From Burkholderiales bacterium (GTDB lineage Bacteria; Pseudomonadota; Gammaproteobacteria; Burkholderiales; SG8-41), in NCBI GenBank assembly GCA_019746155.1, contig JAIESJ010000057.1, positions 1 to 6,511 of the forward strand: a stretch of 6,511 nucleotides of DNA, given 5' to 3'. Every line of letters begins with the position of its first letter. The stretch's first letter is position 1. Shown here piece by piece: positions 1 to 6,219 of the stretch. The notes beneath the pieces are model-generated. The model was not told the origin of the DNA and ran no database searches. It saw only the letters and a list, made by a program, of their open reading frames with translations. A program made the translations under genes and the position numbers.

Positions 1-704
1 ACTTCGATTTCCTCGCGTCCCAGATAGCCCGCTTCGCCGGCGTGCGGGTTGAGTCCCGCCACCGCGATCCGTGGGCGCGCGATGGCGAAGCGTTCGACGA
101 GGTCGCGCCGCACGATGCGCAGCGTCCGCTCCAGACTTTCGCGCGTGATCCGGCCGGCGACGTCCTTCAGCGCGAGATGCGTGGTGGCAAGCGCCACCCG
201 CATGCCGCCGCCCGCGAGCATCATCACCACTTGCGGCGTTGCGGTGCGCGCGGCGAGAAATTCGGTATGGCCGGTGAACTCGAAACCGGCGTCGTTGATC
301 ACGCCTTTGTGCACCGGCGCCGTGGCCATGGCATCGAAAATGCCGTCGCGGCAGCCGTCCGCGGCGACTTCCAGGGTGCGCAGCACGTAGGCGCTGTTGG
401 CGGGGTCAAGTTTGCCCGGCTGCGCCGCAACGGCAAGTGCGACATGGGACACCAGAAGCACGCCGGGGGCGGCAGGCATGCCGGCGCCGGGCTCGAAGTC
501 GGCGATTTCCAGGGGCAGCTTGAGGATGTGGGCGCGCTGCTTCAGCAACGCCTTGTCGGCGACGACGACGACCCGCGCCGGCAGGCTGTGGCGCGCAAGC
601 ATGACGCACAGATCCGGGCCGATGCCGGCAGGCTCACCCGCGGTGACCGCTATGACGGGAGTGTCGGGTGTCGAGTGTTGAATGTTAAGGCGCCCGGTTT
701 GCAA
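1..704 (-). CDS. pdxA: 4-hydroxythreonine-4-phosphate dehydrogenase PdxA, 5' portion (runs off left edge)
   Basis: PdxA oxidises 4-phosphohydroxy-L-threonine with NAD, in the cytoplasm, in the DXP-dependent route to pyridoxal 5'-phosphate. About 234 codons are visible against roughly 330 in the family, so the C-terminal third lies outside the window. With TTG at 704 as residue 1, the family motif GEPAGIGP is at 23-30, APVHKGVIND at about 129-138, FTGHTEF at 143-149, ATTHL around His175 and GLNPHAGE around His221. His175 and His221 correspond to two of the three metal-binding histidines of E. coli PdxA (166 and 211); the third should lie beyond the edge. The frame is open from 743, after an in-frame TGA at 744-746, but contains no ATG or GTG before the conserved domain. 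TTG at 704 or ATT at 683 are the only plausible starts, and neither has a clear ribosome-binding site. Homology to the E. coli protein would put the start near 671, inside the inverted repeat. It follows surA, as in E. coli. Identity is very secure; the start is not. Confidence 0.93.
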   Translation of the reverse strand, partial: MQTGRLNIQHSTPDTPVIAVTAGEPAGIGPDLCVMLARHSLPARVVVVADKALLKQRAHILKLPLEIADFEPGAGMPAAPGVLLVSHVALAVAAQPGKLDPANSAYVLRTLEVAADGCRDGIFDAMATAPVHKGVINDAGFEFTGHTEFLAARTATPQVVMMLAGGGMRVALATTHLALKDVAGRITRESLERTLRIVRRDLVERFAIARPRIAVAGLNPHAGEAGYLGREEIE

Positions 705-764
705 GATCGAATCGATGTTGCGGCCAAGTTTACAACCTGGCGCTCAACACTCAAAACTTGACAC
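661..764. repeat. Inverted repeat built of GTGTTGA/TCAACAC heptamers
   Basis: The left side holds four tandem 7-mers on the plus strand: GTGTCGG (661-667), GTGTCGA (668-674), GTGTTGA (675-681) and ATGTTAA (682-688), followed by GGCGCC (689-694). The right side holds GGCGC (739-743) and then three 7-mers in the opposite orientation: TCAACAC (744-750), TCAAAAC (751-757) and TTGACAC (758-764). Units 668-688 pair with 744-764 at 17 of 21 positions, and the GCGCC/GGCGC blocks extend the stem, giving arms of about 26 bases around a 44-base loop. A GGTT/AACC pair may add four more pairs. The loop contains the odd palindrome ATCGAATCGAT (706-716). The right arm overlaps the surA stop codon (764-766) and the left arm covers the N-terminal codons of pdxA. 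It lacks the T-run of an intrinsic terminator. It may be a dispersed intergenic repeat or a remnant of one. Confidence 0.8.
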
Positions 765-2092
765 TACTTTTCTTCGAGCCGGCTATCGATGAAGGCACGG
801 TCGCGCAACTGCCGCACCCACTCCTGATAGGCTTCGTCGGACTTGCGCGCGCGCAGCGCTTGCCGTGCCGCCAGGCGCTGCCGCTCGTTCGACATGTCTT
901 CGTTGCGCCGTTCCAGCACCTGGATCAGGTGCCAGCCGAACGGCGAGCGCACCGGCGCGCTGATCTCGCCGGGTTTCAGGGCGTTCATCGCGCGTTCGAA
1001 TTCCGGCACCGTGTCGCCGGGCGACAGCCAGCCCAGATCGCCACCCTTGGCGGCGCTGCTGTCCTCCGAATGCACGCGCGCAAGTTCCGCAAAATCGGCC
1101 TTGTTCTCAAGGCGTTCCTTGAGTGTGTTCAGGCGATTGCGCGCGTCATTTTCGGAGACCAGCTCGTTGGTCTTGATCAGGATATGCCGGGCGCGGGTCT
1201 GCTGCACGATAACCGGCGACGCGGTGCCGCGCTTGTCGTTGAGCTTGAGAATGTGAAACCCGTTGGCGCTGCGCAAAACGGGGCTGAGCTCGCCCACGCG
1301 AATCGCCTTAAGCGCATCGACAAAAAGCGCCGGCAGGCGCGAGGACTCGCGCCAGCCCATCAGCCCGCCCTGCAGCGCGTCGGGGGCCTCCGAGAACGCT
1401 GCGGCAACCTGGCGGAAGTCCGCGCCGCCTTTCAGTTGCGCCAGGGCTTCCTCGGCGCGGCTTTGGCGCTGCTGGATCTGCTCCGGGCTCGCCTTCTCCG
1501 GCACGACAACCAGGATGTGCGACAGATTGTATTCGTCGCTTTTGCCCTCCTGGGTCTGCTGGGTATTGATGAAGTTGTCGATCTCGCTGTCGGTGATCAC
1601 GATTTTGTTGTCGACTTCGCGCTCACGCAGCCGCGCCATGATGATCTCGTTGCGGATATCCTCGCGGAACTTGGCAAAAGGGGTGCCGCTTTTTTCGATC
1701 GTCGCCCTCATTTCCGCCATCGAAAGTTTGTTTTCCTGCGCGATGCGGCCGAGCGCCCGTTCGAGTTCGGCGTCGTCGATGCGCAAGCCGGTTTCCCGGG
1801 CAAACTGTAACTGAACACGGTCGGCAATCATGCGGTCGAGTATTTGCTTTTCGAGCGCGGGCACGGGCGGCGGCGGCGTTCCCTGCTGCTGCAGTTGCCT
1901 CATCGCGAGCCTGGTGTGTTCTTCAAGATCAAGACGGGTAATCACCTCGTCGTTGACCACGGCGACGATGCGGTCGATGGTGACGACCGGCCGCGGCTTC
2001 TGCGCCCGCACGGCCGGGGCGTTGAGAGCGAGTGCGCATGCGAGCAGCACCGCTGCGCGGAAATAAGGAAGTTTATGCAAGGAGCCGGTCAT
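764..2092 (-). CDS. surA: Periplasmic peptidyl-prolyl isomerase and outer-membrane protein chaperone SurA
   Basis: SurA binds unfolded outer-membrane proteins in the periplasm and escorts them to the BAM complex; LptD is a known client. From ATG at 2092 the protein has 442 residues, close to the E. coli length (428). A Sec signal peptide covers residues 1-30 (basic LHK start, hydrophobic AAVLLACALAL, cleavage after AVRA). The SurA N-terminal chaperone domain follows at about 36-185, starting with IDRIVAVVNDEVITRLDL. Two parvulin domains follow at about 187-288 (YNLSHILV to NGFHILKL) and 300-397 (ARHILIKT to FGWHLIQV), and the C-terminal helix returns to the chaperone domain. The frame also opens at a TTG at 2125 overlapping the lptD stop, but that would put 11 non-signal residues before the signal peptide. 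ATG 2092 has a weak CAGG 5 bases upstream and is preferred. It lies 29 bases after lptD, so co-transcription is likely. A proline run (PPPP) sits near residues 73-76. Confidence 0.96.
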   Translation of the reverse strand: MTGSLHKLPYFRAAVLLACALALNAPAVRAQKPRPVVTIDRIVAVVNDEVITRLDLEEHTRLAMRQLQQQGTPPPPVPALEKQILDRMIADRVQLQFARETGLRIDDAELERALGRIAQENKLSMAEMRATIEKSGTPFAKFREDIRNEIIMARLREREVDNKIVITDSEIDNFINTQQTQEGKSDEYNLSHILVVVPEKASPEQIQQRQSRAEEALAQLKGGADFRQVAAAFSEAPDALQGGLMGWRESSRLPALFVDALKAIRVGELSPVLRSANGFHILKLNDKRGTASPVIVQQTRARHILIKTNELVSENDARNRLNTLKERLENKADFAELARVHSEDSSAAKGGDLGWLSPGDTVPEFERAMNALKPGEISAPVRSPFGWHLIQVLERRNEDMSNERQRLAARQALRARKSDEAYQEWVRQLRDRAFIDSRLEEK

Positions 2093-2121
2093 TCTGGCCT
2101 GTAAAAAAACATTTAAGGAAT

Positions 2122-4425
2122 TCAACGAAACGGCAGGTAATAGTCTTCAGCCTTCGAGGGCGGGGAAGCCTGCACGACATACCCGGCAATATTACGCCGG
2201 AGCGCATCCAGCGGATTAGAACCGATCCGCGACACGCCGTTCAATTCAAGTTGTAAAAAAATCGCCGTCGATGCTCGCTGCGTAGTAGTTGCAAAGCGGT
2301 GCGCGACGGCGCGGAAGGCCCAGCAGCCGCAACCGCCACTATATTCGAAACCGGCCAGCGATTCGAGTGTACGGCGGTCAAGAATTGAAAAATTCCAGCG
2401 TCCGACGGCGGTCCACCGGCCCGACAGCGGCCATTGCGCGGAGATGTCGGTTTGTTTCAGCGCATTGATGGTGTGGCGATAAGAAAGATTCAGGGTTTTG
2501 CCGGGTTGCGGCTGGTAGCGCACCCCCATGTTCAGCTTCTGAGTTTGCGACCGATCGGTGTTGTATTGCCAGCCGCCCTCCGCGGTCCAGTACGGAGCGA
2601 ACGTGCCGCTGACGGCGCCGAGCAGGTCGGAGGTCGAGCTTTGATCGGAGCGCGGCGGCACGCCCGGCAACGTAACCTGCTGTGACCGGAAGTAGTAGCG
2701 CTGCGCGATGCCCACGCGCAGGCGCTCGATGCCGTTGTCGGCATTGAGGAAGCGGGAACTCAGGCCAAATGTGACCTGGTTGGCATCGTTGATGCGGTCG
2801 TAGCCGCTGAACTGGTTTTCGGAAAAAATCGTCGCGAAGTTGATGTCCTGCAGCCCGCTTTCGAAATTCGGGATCCGGCTTTGATCGCGAAACGGGATAT
2901 AAACGTAATAGATTTTCGGCTCGAGCGTCTGGGTCAGGCGCTGGCCGGTGATGCTCGTGTCGCGCTCCAAAACCAGTCCGCTTTCGGCGCTGAAAATCGG
3001 CAGCGTGCGAGTCGTGTTGGGCAGGGTGGTGGTGCTTCTGTCGAGCGCGTAATACGTAAGATTTACGCCGATTTTCGGCGTGACGTAGGCATATGATGTT
3101 TGCAGCGGCAGGCTCAGGCTGGGGTAGGCCATGAAACGCCTGCCATTGACCAGGGTGGGATGGTTGAAATCGACAAAATTACCTATAAAATCAAAGTCGC
3201 TGCGCAGAATGTTCTGGTTGTAGGCGGTCAGCGTCAATTGCGGCTGGCGATTATAAGGCGGGGTGATCGGCGCCAGCGGATCGACCTGCAATGTCTGCCA
3301 GCGCTGCACCAGCGCGCTGAATCCGTAGGTTCCGCCCTGCCCCCAGGTTCCGCCGCGGCCGAGCGAGCCTTCACGCGGCAACACCACCTGCGATGTCACC
3401 GTCGGCAGGGTCGCGAGATCGGTGAAATACCGGTCGTCCGACACCTTCTTCAAATTGAGCGACGCGCCCCAACCGTAGGGCAGAGCCTGGGAATGCTGCA
3501 GGAAGAAGGCGCTGCGGTCGAGGCGGGCGAGGTTATCGTTGGGCAAATACTCGACGTGCATCTCGCCCCTGTAGCGCGGGTCGAGATAGCGGAATTCGGT
3601 GTTGACCTGCACGCCGCGCTTGGTAAGCACGCGTGGCGAGAGCGTGGCGTCGCGATTGGGCGCGATGTTCCAATAGTACGGCACCGTAAACTCCACCCCG
3701 CTCCGACTCGAGCTGCCGTAACTCGGCGTGAGGAATCCCGACTTGCGCTCCTGGTGCAGGGAGAACGACAGGTAGGGCGAATAAAAAATGGGCAGCCCCA
3801 TGAAAACGATATTGGCATCGCGCGCCACACCGACGTCCCGGTCCTTGTCGATATGCAGGTCTCTGGCGCGGATGAACCAGTCGTTGACGCCCGGTGCGCA
3901 GGTTGTGTATTCCGCTTGCAGCGCGCGATACTGCCCCGGCCCTTCGAACAACAGGCGCTCGGCGGTGCCGCGCGCATCGGTTTCCGCGAAGGGCGGCAGG
4001 TCGCGGCCGGGCGGCGCAACCGGCGCGGCGGGAGTGAGCGTATAGCGCGGTTTTTCCATGAAACCACGTTCGGTCTCAAGGTTGTACTGCAACCGGTCGC
4101 CTTGCGTAACATCGCCACGCTGGTCGATGCGCACATTGCCTACCGCCGTGATTTCGTCGTCGGACTTGTCATGGCGCAGCCAATCGGCAAACATCGCCTT
4201 GCCGCGCTTGCGCAGCCTGACATCGCCTTCGGCCTCGGTTTCCTTGTCATTGTGTCCCTGGATCTTGTCGGCCTCGATGAACAGCGGCACGGCGTCCGTG
4301 TTGGAGGGCGGAATGAGAATGAGCGAGCGCTGGGGCTTGAGCTTGAGCCCCTCCTGCGCGGCGGCGGCCAGCGGGAGTGTGCATAAAACGGCCAGACAGA
4401 TGCGCTTTATTCGGAGCTTATGCAT
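2122..4425 (-). CDS. lptD: LPS-assembly outer-membrane protein LptD
   Basis: LptD, plugged by the lipoprotein LptE, is the beta-barrel that moves lipopolysaccharide from the LptA bridge to the outer leaflet. From ATG at 4425 the protein has 767 residues (E. coli 784); a GTG directly before it at 4428 would add one residue. A signal peptide spans about 1-23 (basic KLRIKR, then LAVLCTLPLAAAA). The periplasmic OstA/beta-jellyroll domain lies at about 45-130 (LFIEADKIQG, EAEGDVRLR, AVGNVRIDQRGD). The barrel follows from about 180 to the end, with typical segments FYSPYLSF, KSGFLTPSYG and the C-terminal LNGVSRIGSNPLDALRRNI. Only three cysteines remain after signal cleavage: Cys176 (YTTCAPG), Cys699 and Cys701 (GGCGCW). 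E. coli has four, including one near the mature N-terminus that is missing here. No good ribosome-binding site precedes the start, where the upstream 20 bases are pyrimidine-rich. It diverges from amgK and is followed by surA, its chaperone. Confidence 0.97.
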   Translation of the reverse strand: MHKLRIKRICLAVLCTLPLAAAAQEGLKLKPQRSLILIPPSNTDAVPLFIEADKIQGHNDKETEAEGDVRLRKRGKAMFADWLRHDKSDDEITAVGNVRIDQRGDVTQGDRLQYNLETERGFMEKPRYTLTPAAPVAPPGRDLPPFAETDARGTAERLLFEGPGQYRALQAEYTTCAPGVNDWFIRARDLHIDKDRDVGVARDANIVFMGLPIFYSPYLSFSLHQERKSGFLTPSYGSSSRSGVEFTVPYYWNIAPNRDATLSPRVLTKRGVQVNTEFRYLDPRYRGEMHVEYLPNDNLARLDRSAFFLQHSQALPYGWGASLNLKKVSDDRYFTDLATLPTVTSQVVLPREGSLGRGGTWGQGGTYGFSALVQRWQTLQVDPLAPITPPYNRQPQLTLTAYNQNILRSDFDFIGNFVDFNHPTLVNGRRFMAYPSLSLPLQTSYAYVTPKIGVNLTYYALDRSTTTLPNTTRTLPIFSAESGLVLERDTSITGQRLTQTLEPKIYYVYIPFRDQSRIPNFESGLQDINFATIFSENQFSGYDRINDANQVTFGLSSRFLNADNGIERLRVGIAQRYYFRSQQVTLPGVPPRSDQSSTSDLLGAVSGTFAPYWTAEGGWQYNTDRSQTQKLNMGVRYQPQPGKTLNLSYRHTINALKQTDISAQWPLSGRWTAVGRWNFSILDRRTLESLAGFEYSGGCGCWAFRAVAHRFATTTQRASTAIFLQLELNGVSRIGSNPLDALRRNIAGYVVQASPPSKAEDYYLPFR

Positions 4426-4493
4426 CACGGAGAAGGGGGCCGGAGCGAAGTGTTAAAATCGCACAATTTGCCGCTTTAAGCAATCCGCTCATA
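4426..4493. promoter_or_regulatory. Divergent intergenic region between lptD and amgK
   Basis: This stretch of 68 bases separates the lptD start codon on the minus strand from the proposed amgK start on the plus strand. It must hold the start signals for both directions unless lptD and amgK are transcribed from promoters inside each other's coding region. On the plus strand I can see an extended -10 element (4451-4459). On the minus strand the best match I found is a TTGCTT (plus 4478-4483) with a poor -10 about 17 bases on, which I do not consider reliable. The central part (4450-4500) is visibly more AT-rich than the flanking genes, as expected for a promoter region. Confidence 0.55.
4451..4459 (+). 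promoter_or_regulatory. Putative extended -10 promoter for amgK-murU
   Basis: TGTTAAAAT matches the extended -10 form TGn followed by TAAAAT, which is 5 of 6 to the sigma-70 consensus. No recognisable -35 element lies 16 to 18 bases upstream, which is common for extended -10 promoters. Transcription would begin near 4466, leaving a leader of about 27 bases before the TTG at 4494. This supports the short amgK start over the longer in-frame extension back to 4377, which would begin upstream of this promoter. Confidence 0.45.
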
Positions 4494-5498
4494 TTGTCTA
4501 ATTCCGATACGCGCCGGGAACAACTACGGGAATGGCTGGCCTCGCGGTTTGCCCGGGATTCGTTTTCGCTGTCTCCGGCTTCCGCGGACGCCAGTTTTCG
4601 GCGCTATTTTCGCATATCTGCCGGCGGACAGTCGTGGATCGTGATGGACGCGCCGCCGGAACATGAGGACTGCCGCCCGTTCGTGCGCATTGCGTCCCTG
4701 ATGCGGGCGGCCGGTCTCAATACGCCCGAAGTGCTGGCGCAGGACCTCGAGCGCGGCTTTCTGCTGCTCACCGACCTCGGCACGACGACTTATCTGGAAG
4801 CGCTCAACGATGCCAACGCCGACGATTTGTTCCGTGATGCGGTCGATGCGCTGCTCAGGCTGCAGCTCGCGAGCCGCGCCGGGGTGCTTCCTCCTTATGA
4901 TGAGGCGCTGCTCAGGCGCGAGCTCGATTTGTTTCCGGACTGGTATGTCGCGCGCCACCTGGGAATCAAGCTAAACGACGGGCAACGGCGGACGCTGGCC
5001 GATATGGCCGCGCTGATTGTGGCGAACAACCTGGCGCAGCCGGCGGTGTATGTGCATCGCGATTACATGCCGCGCAATCTGATGGTGACGCAGCCCAACC
5101 CCGGCATCCTCGATTTCCAGGATGCGGTGTTCGGTCCGATTACCTATGATGTGGCATCGCTGTTCAAGGATGCCTTCGTGAGCTGGGACGAAGAGCGCGT
5201 GCTGGACTGGGTGGTGCGCTACTGGGAAAAGGCGAAGCGAGCGGGACTGCCGGTCAACGCCGACTTCGGCGGGTTCTACCGTGATTTTGAATGGATGGGC
5301 CTGCAGCGCCATCTCAAGGTGCTGGGCATTTTCGCCCGCATCAATTACCGTGACGGCAAGCCCGGCTACCTCGAGGACACGCCGCGCTTTGTGCGCTACG
5401 TGCGTGCCGTCTGTAACCGTTACCCGGCATTGGCGCCGCTTGCCAGGCTGTTCGATCAGATCGAGAATCGGGGCGCGGCTGTCGGGTACACTTTCTGA
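4494..5498 (+). CDS. amgK: N-acetylmuramate/N-acetylglucosamine anomeric kinase AmgK
   Basis: AmgK phosphorylates the anomeric hydroxyl of MurNAc (and GlcNAc) recovered from cell-wall turnover, giving MurNAc-alpha-1-phosphate for MurU. It belongs to the aminoglycoside-phosphotransferase (APH/choline kinase) fold. From TTG at 4494 it has 334 residues, close to the Pseudomonas enzymes. Visible features are the N-terminal ASADASFRRYFR segment (29-40), the beta-strand WIVMDAP (48-54), the hinge LLTDLG (91-96), the catalytic loop VHRDYMPRNLM (187-197, Asp190 and Asn195) and the metal-binding ILDFQDAVFGP (205-215, Asp207). The frame runs back to a GTG at 4377, but that extension lies antisense to the lptD signal peptide, has no family character and would start upstream of the likely promoter. 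The TTG has no strong ribosome-binding site. murU follows after 10 bases, which confirms the assignment over a generic phosphotransferase. Confidence 0.93.
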   Translation: MSNSDTRREQLREWLASRFARDSFSLSPASADASFRRYFRISAGGQSWIVMDAPPEHEDCRPFVRIASLMRAAGLNTPEVLAQDLERGFLLLTDLGTTTYLEALNDANADDLFRDAVDALLRLQLASRAGVLPPYDEALLRRELDLFPDWYVARHLGIKLNDGQRRTLADMAALIVANNLAQPAVYVHRDYMPRNLMVTQPNPGILDFQDAVFGPITYDVASLFKDAFVSWDEERVLDWVVRYWEKAKRAGLPVNADFGGFYRDFEWMGLQRHLKVLGIFARINYRDGKPGYLEDTPRFVRYVRAVCNRYPALAPLARLFDQIENRGAAVGYTF

Positions 5499-5500
5499 GG
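5497..5500 (+). promoter_or_regulatory. Ribosome-binding site deciding the murU TTG start
   Basis: GAGG overlaps the amgK stop codon (TGA, 5496-5498) and lies 8 bases before the TTG at 5509. For the alternative ATG at 5518 the spacing would be 17, which is too far. The site therefore supports the TTG start and suggests that murU translation is coupled to termination on amgK. Confidence 0.6.
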
Positions 5501-5508
5501 CCGCCTTC

Positions 5509-6219
5509 TTGAAAGCAATGATACTAGCGGCAGGTCGTGGCGAACGCATGCGCCCGCTGACCGATCATATCCCCAAACCGCTGCTGCCGGTTGCGGGCAA
5601 GCCGTTGATCGCATGGCAGATCGAGAAACTGGTGCGCGCCGGATTTGCCGATATCGTGATCAACGTTTCCCGCCTCGGCGCGAAAATCGAGGCGGCGCTG
5701 GGCGACGGCGCGCAGTACGGCGCGCGCATCGCCTATTCCCGGGAATCCGAAGCGCTGGAAACCGCCGGCGGCATTGCCCTGGCGCTGCCGCTCCTGGGCG
5801 AGGGGCCGTTCCTGGTAGTCAACGGCGACGTGTTCAGCGATTTCGATTTTGCGCGCCTTGAGGTAATGGCAGCCCGCCTGACGCGCCGGGAAATCCTTGC
5901 GCACCTGGTGCTGGTCGACAATCCGCCACATCATCCGGCCGGAGATTATTGTCTGAACCGGGGCATGGTGGCCACGGAAGGCGGCGAGCGTCTCACATTC
6001 AGCGGCATCGGCTTTTATCACCCCGAGCTGTTCGCACCCATCGTTCCGGGAACCAGGTATCGGCTGGCGGCGCTGTTGCGCGGGCCGATGGCGGAAGCCC
6101 GGGTGAGCGGCGAACACCACCGCGGACTGTGGGTCGATGTCGGGACGCCCGAGCGCCTGGCCGGGCTTGAGCGCATGCTGGCCGGACCACAGCAACGGCA
6201 TGGGCGCCATGGACAGTGA
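5509..6219 (+). CDS. murU: N-acetylmuramate alpha-1-phosphate uridylyltransferase MurU
   Basis: MurU transfers UMP from UTP to MurNAc-1-phosphate, making UDP-MurNAc in the cytoplasm. This closes the recycling route that bypasses MurA, and so the fosfomycin target. From TTG at 5509 it has 236 residues, near the roughly 225 of the Pseudomonas enzyme. The N-terminus KAMILAAGRGERMRPLT (2-18) is the nucleotide-binding signature of sugar nucleotidyltransferases, followed by PKPLLPVAGKPL (22-33). NGDVFSDF (105-112, Asp107) holds one metal ligand and VDVGTPERL (209-217, Asp210) the second. An ATG at 5518 would begin the protein at MILAAG and is possible, but the ribosome-binding site and the usual MKAMILAAG beginning favour TTG. 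The frame is also open far upstream within amgK; that part is a shadow. The C-terminal tail (QQRHGRHGQ) is polar and overlaps the next gene. The adjacency of amgK makes MurU far more likely than a general glucose-1-phosphate nucleotidyltransferase. Confidence 0.94.
   Translation: MKAMILAAGRGERMRPLTDHIPKPLLPVAGKPLIAWQIEKLVRAGFADIVINVSRLGAKIEAALGDGAQYGARIAYSRESEALETAGGIALALPLLGEGPFLVVNGDVFSDFDFARLEVMAARLTRREILAHLVLVDNPPHHPAGDYCLNRGMVATEGGERLTFSGIGFYHPELFAPIVPGTRYRLAALLRGPMAEARVSGEHHRGLWVDVGTPERLAGLERMLAGPQQRHGRHGQ

Noticed and set aside
42..761. Open frame of 239 codons on the plus strand at the left edge
   Set aside because: The minus strand here translates to PdxA with its conserved histidines and GEPAGIGP motif, so the plus frame is a shadow.
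668..764. Intrinsic terminator after surA
   Set aside because: The hairpin has a loop of about 44 bases, AT-rich arms and no U-run on either strand, so it does not look like a rho-independent terminator.
758..1810. Open frame of 350 codons on the plus strand, antisense to surA
   Set aside because: It lies wholly opposite the SurA parvulin and chaperone domains and has no recognisable motif.
2093..2125. TTG start of surA at 2125 overlapping the lptD stop (TTGA)
   Set aside because: It would put 11 residues ahead of an already complete signal peptide. ATG 2092 gives a normal SurA start with a weak ribosome-binding site.
2100..2261. Two copies of TGTAAAAAAA (2100-2109 and 2252-2261) as possible slippage or phase-variation tracts
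   Set aside because: Runs of seven A are short for phase variation. One copy encodes ordinary barrel residues near the LptD C-terminus and the other lies in the lptD-surA gap. The sharing is probably chance.
3100..4386. Open frame of 428 codons on the plus strand, antisense to lptD
   Set aside because: The minus strand here encodes a clear LptD. The plus-strand translation is rich in Arg, Gln, Ala and Gly with no domain character, as expected from high-GC codon shadowing.
4377..4493. N-terminal extension of amgK to a GTG at 4377
   Set aside because: The added 39 residues lie opposite the lptD signal peptide, start upstream of the likely promoter and go beyond the normal kinase length.
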